DNA of 7,481 bases from Methanomicrobium sp. (GTDB taxonomy: Archaea > Halobacteriota > Methanomicrobia > Methanomicrobiales > Methanomicrobiaceae), in contig JAFZMT010000041.1 in the NCBI GenBank assembly GCA_017553245.1, positions 1 to 7,481 on the forward strand. The letters are read 5' to 3'. Below are positions 1 through 6,018 of this stretch, in pieces. How positions within the stretch are numbered: the first letter of the stretch is position 1; every line of letters begins with the position of its first letter. The notes under the pieces are model-generated. The model was not told where the DNA came from. It saw nothing but the letters and a program-made list of their open reading frames with translations, and searched no databases. The translations under genes were made by a program, and so were the position numbers.

Positions 1-2621
1 ATACGAACTGGCGAAGTGAGGTGCACACCCCGAGAACTCTTATTGACGCGGGTATCGTCAAGAAAGCTACGGAAAAGAAGATAGTCGCGCTGATAAAGAA
101 GTTTGCCAAGAAAGCCGACCTTGTCACCATAGCGACGGATTATGACCGTGAAGGAGAGCTTATCGGCAAGGAAGCCTATGAGATTGTCAGAAGCGCAAAC
201 AAAGACGTAACCGTCAACCGCGCCATATTCTCGGCAATCACGAAACCCGAGATAGCGGCGGCGTTCGAGAACCCGACAACCGTGGACTTCGATCTTGCGG
301 CGGCGGGAGAGGCAAGGCAGGAGATTGATCTGGTCTGGGGTGCCTCCCTTACGAGATTCATCAGTATTGCGGCAAAGCGCGGCGGCAACAATATCTTAAG
401 TGTCGGTCGCGTCCAGAGTCCGACACTCGGCATGATAGTCGACAGGGAGAAGGAGATTGAGGCATTCGTCCCCACGCCCTACTGGATGCTCTCGGTGATG
501 TCGGAGAAAGGCGGCGAGCCTTTCGAAGCCAGGCACACGACGGGCAAGTTTTGGGATAAGACCGAGGCTGAGACTGCCGAGAAGAATACGAAAGCGCCGC
601 TCACGGTCACGGACGTCAAAGAAGGCATAAGGAGCGATTCGGCGCCGTCGCCGTTTGATACTACGGGCTATATCGTAGCCGCCGGCAGACTGGGTCTGAG
701 CGCCTCGAATGCGATGAGAATCGCCGAAGAGCTCTATATGAACGGTTTCATATCGTATCCGAGAACGGATAACACAATCTATCCGAAATCCCTTGATCTG
801 GACGCAATCTTACGCGACCTCAAGAAGAGCCCGTTTAAGAGCGATGTCGAATGGACCGAGAAGAACCGTCGCGCACAGCCGACGAGCGGAAAGAAGTCCA
901 GCACCGACCACCCGCCGATTCATCCGGCAGGCGCGGCAAATCCGTCGATGATGGACGAGCAGTCATGGAAGGTCTATGAACTCGTCGTCAGAAGATTCCT
1001 GGCAACTCTCTCGCCCGATGCGAGGTGGAAGACGCTTAAGATTATGTTTGACGCGGGCGGCGAGGAATATACCTCCACGGGTCAGCGCCTTGAGGTTGAA
1101 GGTTACCGCCATGTCTACGGATACAGCCAGGCAAAGGATCAGGTCCTGCCCGAGATGTCGGTCGGCGACAGACTGCCGATAAACAAAATCGTTCTTGAGG
1201 ACAAGGAGACGCTGCCGCCGGCGAGATACTCTCAGAGCAAACTCATTCAGCAGATGGAGGAACTCGGTCTGGGAACAAAATCCACGCGCCACGATGTCAT
1301 AGGAAAGCTGATCTCGAGGCGCTATGTCGAGGAGAACCCGCTTAAGCCGACTCTTGTCGGAAAAGCCGTCACCGAGACCCTTGAGGAGTATGCAAGCCTT
1401 ATCACGAAGCCCGACATGACGCAGACTCTCGAGCGGCATATGGAGGACATCAAAAAGGGCGACAAGACGAAGGCGGGCGTCGTCGAGGAGTCAAAGAATA
1501 TGCTCCACCGCATCTTCGACGAGCTTGAGGCAAACGAGGAGAATATCGGCAACGAAATCATGGACAGGACTGCCGAGGAGCGCATAATCGGCAAGTGCCC
1601 CATCTGCGGTCAGAGCCTCATGCTCAAGACATCCAAGGGAATGGCGCAGTTTATCGGCTGCAACGGCTATCCCGACTGTTCCTTCAATATCGGTCTTCCC
1701 TCGGCGCAGTGGGGCAAGGCAATCCGCGACGATAAGGTCTGCGAGATTCACGGGCTCAACCACATCAGACTCATCAGAAAAGGCTCAAGACCGTGGGATA
1801 TCGGCTGCCCGCTCTGCAGTCACATCAACTCCAACCGCGAGTCCTTAAGCATGATGGCGTCCATCAACGAGGAGCTCATCACAAAACTTCACAATGCGCA
1901 TATCTACTCGGTTTACGAGATTGCAAACATCTCAAAGCAGGAATTGTGCGGGAAGACCGGCATCTCGGCGGGAACCGCGGAGACTCTTATCTGGGACGCA
2001 AAAGACGTCCTTGAAGTGCTCAGAAAGCGCTCCGAGCTTAAGAAGTTCGTGCGCTCGGTAATCCCCCCGAGGCGCGGACGCAGTCATGCCAAGGTCACCG
2101 GCGCCATGATTGAGGCGGGCGTAGGCGACATAGCCGCTCTTGCCGATATGAAAAAGCAGGCACTCATGAAGATGTATTTGAGCGAGCAGGAGGCGGAATC
2201 GCTCATCTATCAGGCAAAGTGCATACATAACAAAGCCTTCCTCAAGAGTCTGGGCATTCCCGCCGTCAGTCTCAAGAAATACATGGATGCGGGATTCGTG
2301 ACCGCCGAAGACTTTGTGACCGCGCATCCGGCATACCTGAGCGCAAAGACGGGCATCAACATCGAGACCGTGTATAAGCACACGGCACCGGTCTATGAAG
2401 CCCGCGGCGTAAAGCAGCCCGCAAAAATAAGCAAAAAAGCATTCGAGGCAGGGCGCGAAGAGCTTCTGAAGGTCAAAGGTGTCGGCGAGGCAATGCTTGA
2501 AAAGTTATATTTTGCAGGCATTACAGATATTTCAGCACTGAAATCCGCCAATCTTAAGGAGTTATCGGGTGCCGTCGGCATCTCCGAGGATAAACTTGCA
2601 AAGATAGTTGCGGAGTTATGA
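1..2621 (+). CDS. topA: DNA topoisomerase I (type IA, archaeal), 5'-truncated, with C-terminal helix-hairpin-helix tail
   Basis: Relaxes negatively supercoiled DNA by nicking one strand through a tyrosyl phosphodiester. The reading frame is open from the window edge (first full codon at base 3), so the N-terminus is missing, probably 60-odd residues of the Toprim domain; the GTG at 21 is internal. Numbering from 21: the Toprim acidic motif DYDREGELIG is at residues 40-49 (D40, D42, E44), the catalytic tyrosine is Y246 in FISYPRTDNT, and the conserved DHPPIHPAGAA follows at 296-306. Two zinc-ribbon-like sites follow: C526/C529/C547/C553 and C574/H577/C596/C599. From about residue 615 to the end (866) the protein changes into about four helix-hairpin-helix units resembling the N-terminal domain of RadA. 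The family call is firm from the motifs; a DNA-binding role for the tail is inferred. The gene ends in TGA 18 bases before the GGGP synthase gene, so the two are probably cotranscribed. Confidence 0.95.
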   Translation, partial: TNWRSEVHTPRTLIDAGIVKKATEKKIVALIKKFAKKADLVTIATDYDREGELIGKEAYEIVRSANKDVTVNRAIFSAITKPEIAAAFENPTTVDFDLAAAGEARQEIDLVWGASLTRFISIAAKRGGNNILSVGRVQSPTLGMIVDREKEIEAFVPTPYWMLSVMSEKGGEPFEARHTTGKFWDKTEAETAEKNTKAPLTVTDVKEGIRSDSAPSPFDTTGYIVAAGRLGLSASNAMRIAEELYMNGFISYPRTDNTIYPKSLDLDAILRDLKKSPFKSDVEWTEKNRRAQPTSGKKSSTDHPPIHPAGAANPSMMDEQSWKVYELVVRRFLATLSPDARWKTLKIMFDAGGEEYTSTGQRLEVEGYRHVYGYSQAKDQVLPEMSVGDRLPINKIVLEDKETLPPARYSQSKLIQQMEELGLGTKSTRHDVIGKLISRRYVEENPLKPTLVGKAVTETLEEYASLITKPDMTQTLERHMEDIKKGDKTKAGVVEESKNMLHRIFDELEANEENIGNEIMDRTAEERIIGKCPICGQSLMLKTSKGMAQFIGCNGYPDCSFNIGLPSAQWGKAIRDDKVCEIHGLNHIRLIRKGSRPWDIGCPLCSHINSNRESLSMMASINEELITKLHNAHIYSVYEIANISKQELCGKTGISAGTAETLIWDAKDVLEVLRKRSELKKFVRSVIPPRRGRSHAKVTGAMIEAGVGDIAALADMKKQALMKMYLSEQEAESLIYQAKCIHNKAFLKSLGIPAVSLKKYMDAGFVTAEDFVTAHPAYLSAKTGINIETVYKHTAPVYEARGVKQPAKISKKAFEAGREELLKVKGVGEAMLEKLYFAGITDISALKSANLKELSGAVGISEDKLAKIVAEL

Positions 2622-2630
2622 GTTTGATAC

Positions 2631-2636
2631 GGTGAT
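2631..2636 (+). promoter_or_regulatory. Ribosome binding site of GGGP synthase gene
   Basis: GGTGAT lies three bases before ATG 2640 and is complementary to the AUCACC near the 3' end of archaeal 16S rRNA. It supports ATG 2640 as the start and archaeal-type translation initiation. Confidence 0.7.
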
Positions 2637-2639
2637 AAA

Positions 2640-3329
2640 ATGAAAGAGGATTGGAAGAACTGGAGACATATAACGAAACTTGATCCCGACAAAGAGATGC
2701 CTAAAGAGTCCGTTGCCGACATAGTCACAAGCGGCACCGACGCCCTGATGCTTTCGGGAACTCTGAACGTGACAAAGGAGAACCTCACGCAGCTGCGCGA
2801 GCAGGTAAAGGAATACGACGTTCCGATGGTCGTTGAGCCTGCGGACCCGAGCGGCGCCATATTCGACGGCGTCAGCGGTCTCTTTGTCCCGAGCGTCCTG
2901 AACACGCCCGATCCGACATGGTTTATCGGAAAGCACTCCTACTGGGTGAAGAAGGACAAAAACATCAAGTGGGACATGGTAGTTCCCGAGGCGTATATCG
3001 TCCTCAATCCTGACTCATCCGTAGGACGTGTCACACACGCTGTATGCGACTTAAAGGCCGAGGATGTCTCTGCGATTGCCGCTGTTGCCGACCGCTACTA
3101 CAACTTCCCCGTTGTCTATATCGAATATTCGGGCACATACGGCAACCCCGAGATTGTAAAGAGCGTCTCAGAGACCGTGGAGAACTCGCGCCTCTTCTAC
3201 GGCGGCGGCATCAACTGCGCGGCAAAAGCCGCCGAGATGGGTAAGTATGCCGATACCATAGTGGTCGGCAATGCCGTCTACGAAGAGGGCGCTGCGGCAC
3301 TGAAAGAGACCATAAAAGCAGTTAAATAA
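2640..3329 (+). CDS. Geranylgeranylglyceryl phosphate synthase (group I GGGPS)
   Basis: Catalyses the first ether bond of archaeal membrane lipids: sn-glycerol-1-phosphate plus geranylgeranyl diphosphate gives 3-O-geranylgeranylglyceryl phosphate. The 229-residue length fits the PcrB/GGGPS TIM-barrel family. Visible motifs are TKLDPDK (12-18, with D15 the expected Mg-binding aspartate), VEPADPSGAIFDGVSGLF in the first third, YIEYSGTYG (160-168), and the phosphate-binding GGGI (188-191) and VVGN (208-211) near the C-terminus. No signal peptide or membrane segment is visible; family members act at the membrane-cytosol interface. The start is fixed by the GGTGAT site and by the W-x-HITKLDPDK segment near the N-terminus. 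It sits between topA (18-base gap) and trmJ (10-base gap). The family assignment is firm; the group I label rests on overall resemblance to methanogen sequences. Confidence 0.95.
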   Translation: MKEDWKNWRHITKLDPDKEMPKESVADIVTSGTDALMLSGTLNVTKENLTQLREQVKEYDVPMVVEPADPSGAIFDGVSGLFVPSVLNTPDPTWFIGKHSYWVKKDKNIKWDMVVPEAYIVLNPDSSVGRVTHAVCDLKAEDVSAIAAVADRYYNFPVVYIEYSGTYGNPEIVKSVSETVENSRLFYGGGINCAAKAAEMGKYADTIVVGNAVYEEGAAALKETIKAVK

Positions 3330-3339
3330 CCTTTTTTTT

Positions 3340-4095
3340 ATGCCTGAGATTGAGATCGTACTGGTTGAGCCGCTGTATGAAGGAAACATCGGTTTTACAG
3401 CCCGCGTCATGAAAAACTTCGGGTTTAACAACCTGACTCTTATAAATCCGCCTCCGATAGGGGATGACGCCATTGCCCGTTCCTCGCATGCCCGCGATGT
3501 TCTTGAGGGCGCAAGGATTGTATCCTCGCTCGATGAGGTAATCGAGAAGAGCAATGTCCTTATTGCGACCACGGGCGCGGTCTCAAAGACCGTGACTCAT
3601 GCGATGAGGATGCCCTACTACACGCCGCATGAGATTAGGGAGATTATAGAGTAAATTGACGGGCGCGTCTCGATTCTCTTCGGGCGCGAAAACTGGGGGC
3701 TTTCGAATGAGGAGATTGCGAGGTGCGACATCATCTGCACAATTCCCACGTCGGATATCTATCCGATTGTAAATATCTCGCATGCCGTCGGAATCCTCGT
3801 ATATGAGCTTGCAAACCTCCCCCGCGGCGAATACACCACTGCCTCAAGGCAGGAGATGGACTCGCTCTACGCGCATTTCGATGAATTTCTTACGGCAATC
3901 GGTCATGATGCCCATAAACGCGACAATACCCTTGTTATGCTCAGGCGCATCCTCGGCAGGGCAAATCTTACAATCCGCGAAGCCTCGACCCTTCACGGTC
4001 TGCTGAGAAAGGCGGAGTATGTAATGAAGAACGGCGGCGATGCATCGCATTACGATGAACCCGATGATGCCGGTTACGAAGATGAAGAGGAATGA
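3340..4095 (+). pseudogene. trmJ: TrmJ-like SPOUT tRNA 2'-O-methyltransferase, interrupted by in-frame TAA
   Basis: TrmJ uses S-adenosylmethionine to 2'-O-methylate the nucleotide at position 32 of the tRNA anticodon loop and acts as a dimer. The N-terminal part (residues 1-104) shows the family opening, EIVLVEPLYEGNIGFTARVM, including the conserved R22. At 3652-3654 a TAA replaces codon 105. The same frame then continues without a shift to TAA 4093-4095, carrying the SPOUT knot motifs LFGRENWGLSNEE (113-125), IPTSDIYPIVNISHAVG (135-151) and an acidic C-terminus. Reading through, the length would be about 251 residues, normal for the archaeal family. The cofactor-binding knot is all downstream of the stop, so the 104-residue fragment alone should be inactive. 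The nearest in-frame ATG after the stop is 3856, too late to recover the knot. Either a sequencing error or a real recent nonsense mutation; the remaining codons look uneroded. It is followed by the decarboxylase gene after 19 bases. Confidence 0.85.
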
Positions 4096-4104
4096 ATTAC
4101 GTGA

Positions 4105-4109
4105 GTGAT
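4105..4109 (+). promoter_or_regulatory. Ribosome binding site of decarboxylase gene
   Basis: GTGAT lies five bases before ATG 4115, in the short gap after trmJ. A GTG at 4101 in the same stretch reaches a stop after five codons, so ATG 4115 is the supported start. Confidence 0.5.
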
Positions 4110-4114
4110 ACAAG

Positions 4115-5575
4115 ATGACGGCAAGAGAAATAGTGAATTTTCTGACGGAACATGCGGGCAGAAAAACGGTCTCGTTCCACATGCCCGGGCATAAAGGCTC
4201 GGCTATATACCGGAAATACGGGTTCGGGGACTTCCTTGACAATATCATGGACTGCGACATTACCGAAATTCCGGGTGCCGACAATCTCTTTCAGACCGAA
4301 GGCATCCTGAAAGCCGCACAGGACGAGTATGCCCGTTTATACGGCGCAAGGAAGTCGTATCTCCTCATAAACGGCACCAGCGGCGGCGTGATTGCGGCGA
4401 TTATGGCGGCGGTGCCGAAGGGCAAAAAACTGATTATGGCAAGAAACTGCCACAAATCAATCTACAATGCGCTTATACTCGGCGGAATCGAGCCTGTCTA
4501 CGCCTATCCCGAGATGGTTGAGGAATACGGCATTGCGGGCGAAATCACCGCGGCTGAGGTAGAGAGACTGCTCACCGAAAATCCCGATGCCGAAGCCGTC
4601 ATACTGCCGTCTCCGAACTACTACGGCATATGCTCCGACATAAAGACGATTGCGCAGACCGTCCACAGGCACGGCAAAGTCCTCATAGTCGATCAGGCGC
4701 ACGGTGCGCACCTGAAGTTCTTCAGCGACTGCGGGTATGCGGATATGCCCAAATCCGCCGAGGAGCAGGGCGCGGATATCGTTGTCAACTCTATACACAA
4801 GACGCTCGCATCTTTCACTCAGAGCGCTGTCTTAAACCTCATGAGCGACCGCGTCGACAACTATGTCCTTGAGGATAAACTTCAGATGATACAGTCCACA
4901 AGCCCCTCGTATCTTCTGATGGCATCGCTTGATATCAATGCCGCACTTCTGGCTGAGCATAAGACCGGACTCATGAAGGAATGGCATGACGCGCTCACGG
5001 ATTTCTACCGCGAAGCCGTAAACATTGAGGGATTAAGCGTAATCGGCAACCCGTTTGACAGCCGCGTTAAGGTTAACCTCGACATCACCAAGATAAACCT
5101 CGACATGAGTCGTCTGGGACTCAGCGCCGCCGAACTCGAGGAAAAACTCATGGCACGCGGCATCTTCGCCGAGCTTACCACGGGAAGCATTCTCATGTGC
5201 ATGACGGGCATGGGAAATACGGCGGCGCACCTGAAAAGGCTCGCATATGCTCTGAAAGAGATAAGCGCGGAATGTAAGGGTTCTATGGAGAGCGGCAGGA
5301 TCTCATCGGCATCCGGGCTTAACCGCGTCTTTGAGGTCAAACTCGAGTTGCGCCCCATACCCGCAGAGAGAGAGCGTGTCCCGCTTTCGCAGGGTGCCGG
5401 AAGAGTCTGTGCCTCATCGATAATACCCTATCCCCCCGGCATCCCCTTCGTCTGTCCCGGTGAGGTTCTCACTCCCGAAGTTATAGAATATATCAAAGAT
5501 CTGAGGTGCGCCGGCGAAAAGGTCATCGGAGTGAACGATAAAGGCGAGATCACGGTCGGCAAAAATAGCCGGTAA
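4115..5575 (+). CDS. PLP-dependent Orn/Lys/Arg decarboxylase family protein (short form, fold type I)
   Basis: Predicted to remove the alpha-carboxylate of a basic amino acid (arginine, lysine or ornithine) to give a polyamine or its precursor; the substrate cannot be told from the sequence. At 486 residues it matches the short form seen in Bacillus SpeA/YaaO-type enzymes, which lack the N-terminal response-regulator-like wing of the large E. coli decarboxylases. Motifs: FHMPGHKGS (21-29) at the N-terminus, LLINGTSGG in the PLP-binding region, DQAHGAHLKF (193-202, D193 expected to contact the PLP ring nitrogen), and SIHKTL with K229 as the Schiff-base lysine. The C-terminal domain contains IIPYPPGIPFVCPGE and ends in a short hydrophilic tail. 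It is the last gene of the cluster and is followed by terminator-like structures. Many methanogens make agmatine with a pyruvoyl arginine decarboxylase, so this PLP enzyme is plausibly of bacterial origin; that is inference. Confidence 0.88.
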   Translation: MTAREIVNFLTEHAGRKTVSFHMPGHKGSAIYRKYGFGDFLDNIMDCDITEIPGADNLFQTEGILKAAQDEYARLYGARKSYLLINGTSGGVIAAIMAAVPKGKKLIMARNCHKSIYNALILGGIEPVYAYPEMVEEYGIAGEITAAEVERLLTENPDAEAVILPSPNYYGICSDIKTIAQTVHRHGKVLIVDQAHGAHLKFFSDCGYADMPKSAEEQGADIVVNSIHKTLASFTQSAVLNLMSDRVDNYVLEDKLQMIQSTSPSYLLMASLDINAALLAEHKTGLMKEWHDALTDFYREAVNIEGLSVIGNPFDSRVKVNLDITKINLDMSRLGLSAAELEEKLMARGIFAELTTGSILMCMTGMGNTAAHLKRLAYALKEISAECKGSMESGRISSASGLNRVFEVKLELRPIPAERERVPLSQGAGRVCASSIIPYPPGIPFVCPGEVLTPEVIEYIKDLRCAGEKVIGVNDKGEITVGKNSR

Positions 5576-5585
5576 ATAAATAATA

Positions 5586-5591
5586 TTTTTT
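5586..5591 (+). terminator. T-rich stretch after decarboxylase gene
   Basis: A T6 run begins 10 bases after the stop codon, within AT-rich sequence. Archaeal RNA polymerase terminates at U-rich tracts without needing a hairpin, so this may be the first of several termination points. Confidence 0.35.
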
Positions 5592-5613
5592 GAATATTTC
5601 TTGTTATATCCCC

Positions 5614-5630
5614 GATATGCCGTGCATATC
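5614..5630 (+). repeat. Short perfect inverted repeat (7-base arms, 3-base loop)
   Basis: GATATGC and GCATATC are perfect reverse complements around CGT. The left arm could also pair with ATATC at 5606-5610, giving two mutually exclusive hairpins. No T-run follows immediately, so it is either an RNA 3'-end hairpin or a small DNA dyad. Confidence 0.5.
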
Positions 5631-5669
5631 CGATTCCCGCCCCGCAACTTTCTTTATTGATTTTTATCC

Positions 5670-5699
5670 GGTTCGGCTGACCGAACCTCTCGCTTTTTT
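5670..5699 (+). terminator. Intrinsic-terminator-like hairpin plus T6
   Basis: GGTTCGG (5670-5676) and CCGAACC (5681-5687) form a perfect 7-base stem with loop CTGA, followed after six bases by T6 at 5694-5699. It lies 95 bases after the decarboxylase stop and separates that gene from the ectB promoter region. The form is that of a bacterial rho-independent terminator; in archaea the T-run would be the active part. Confidence 0.6.
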
Positions 5700-5743
5700 G
5701 TCATGAAATTTTCGTGAGTTTTGGTGCGGTGCGCGAAGATGCG

Positions 5744-5767
5744 GTTGTTAGAACATGTACGAACAAC
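5744..5767. promoter_or_regulatory. 24-base imperfect palindrome, candidate operator
   Basis: The arms GTTGTT (5744-5749) and AACAAC (5762-5767) surround the self-complementary core ACATGT (5753-5758); 10 of 12 position pairs match. The size and two-fold symmetry are typical of a dimeric helix-turn-helix repressor site. It lies about 250 bases before ectB and upstream of both TATA-like boxes. Confidence 0.5.
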
Positions 5768-5781
5768 ATCGGCAAAAACCC

Positions 5782-5793
5782 AAAAAATATTTA
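5782..5793 (+). promoter_or_regulatory. TATA-like box (distal candidate)
   Basis: A-run followed by TATTTA, resembling an archaeal BRE/TATA element. The quasi-dyad TGTG-GT-CACA at 5801-5810 lies where a start site or operator would fall. A start near 5815 would give a leader of about 200 bases before ectB. Confidence 0.3.
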
Positions 5794-5880
5794 CACCCCC
5801 TGTGGTCACAAATACCCTTTTCTGACATATTCTGAGTAGATTTATCTTCGCGCATAACGTTTAGAACTCCGTAAATCAAG

Positions 5881-5888
5881 CTATAAAT
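5881..5888 (+). promoter_or_regulatory. TATA-like box (proximal candidate) for ectB
   Basis: CTATAAAT fits an archaeal TATA box. With the usual spacing, transcription would start around 5908-5915, leaving a leader of about 105 bases before ATG 6019. Confidence 0.4.
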
Positions 5889-5950
5889 GATTCTTTCATG
5901 AGGGACAGTTTTAAGAACTCAAAGGACGATTAATGTATGTAATCTCAGAA

Positions 5951-5963
5951 CCGCATTAAGCGG
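5951..5963 (+). other. Small hairpin in the ectB leader
   Basis: CCGC and GCGG pair across ATTAA; the stem can be extended with the flanking AA and TT if the intervening G's bulge. It lies about 45 bases upstream of the ribosome binding site. It is short, and its role is unknown. Confidence 0.25.
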
Positions 5964-6006
5964 GGGTTGGTAGATTCCTGTACATTCATGCTATCCGAAC
6001 TGAAAA

Positions 6007-6012
6007 GGGGTG
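6007..6012 (+). promoter_or_regulatory. ectB: Ribosome binding site of ectB
   Basis: GGGGTG, one base away from GAGGTG, lies six bases before ATG 6019. It favours ATG 6019 over the overlapping GTG at 6010 and over the later in-frame ATG at 6049. Confidence 0.55.
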
Positions 6013-6018
6013 TGTGTT

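Larger units (their letters stand above)
5730..5854. repeat. Long-range 11-base inverted repeat bracketing the ectB upstream region
   Basis: TGCGCGAAGAT at 5730-5740 and ATCTTCGCGCA at 5844-5854 are perfect reverse complements separated by 103 bases. The interval contains the 24-base palindrome and an A/T-rich TATA-like box. It may be a pair of binding sites for one regulator; no known regulator is recognised. Confidence 0.5.

Noticed and set aside
963..1439. Long open frames on the - strand inside topA and other genes (also 2393-2905, 6762-7370).
   Set aside because: They lie opposite well-supported conserved genes, show no recognisable motifs and are explained by codon bias of the sense strand.
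3652..3654. Stop codon recoding (selenocysteine or pyrrolysine) in trmJ.
   Set aside because: The codon is TAA, not TGA or TAG, and the position is not a catalytic residue in this family.
5701..5717. TCATGAAA/TTTCGTGA near-palindrome after the terminator.
   Set aside because: AT-rich, with one mismatch, and expected by chance in such sequence.
5898..5959. Two tiny overlapping ORFs in the ectB leader (ATG 5898 to TAA 5933, 11 residues; ATG 5933 to TAA 5959, 8 residues).
   Set aside because: No ribosome binding site, no recognisable peptide, and such lengths occur by chance. An attenuator peptide cannot be supported without comparison.
5793..6013. ACACCCC at 5793-5799 is complementary to the ectB ribosome binding site GGGGTGT, suggesting a switch.
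   Set aside because: With either TATA-like box the transcript would probably begin after 5799, so the upstream strand would not be in the RNA. A 7-base match is also weak.
6010..6018. GTG 6010 as start of ectB.
   Set aside because: It overlaps the GGGGTG ribosome binding site, while ATG 6019 has proper spacing from it.
5576..6018. tRNA, small RNA gene, riboswitch or CRISPR array in the large gap.
   Set aside because: No cloverleaf, no regularly spaced repeats and no recognisable riboswitch core; only short dyads and promoter-like elements are seen.
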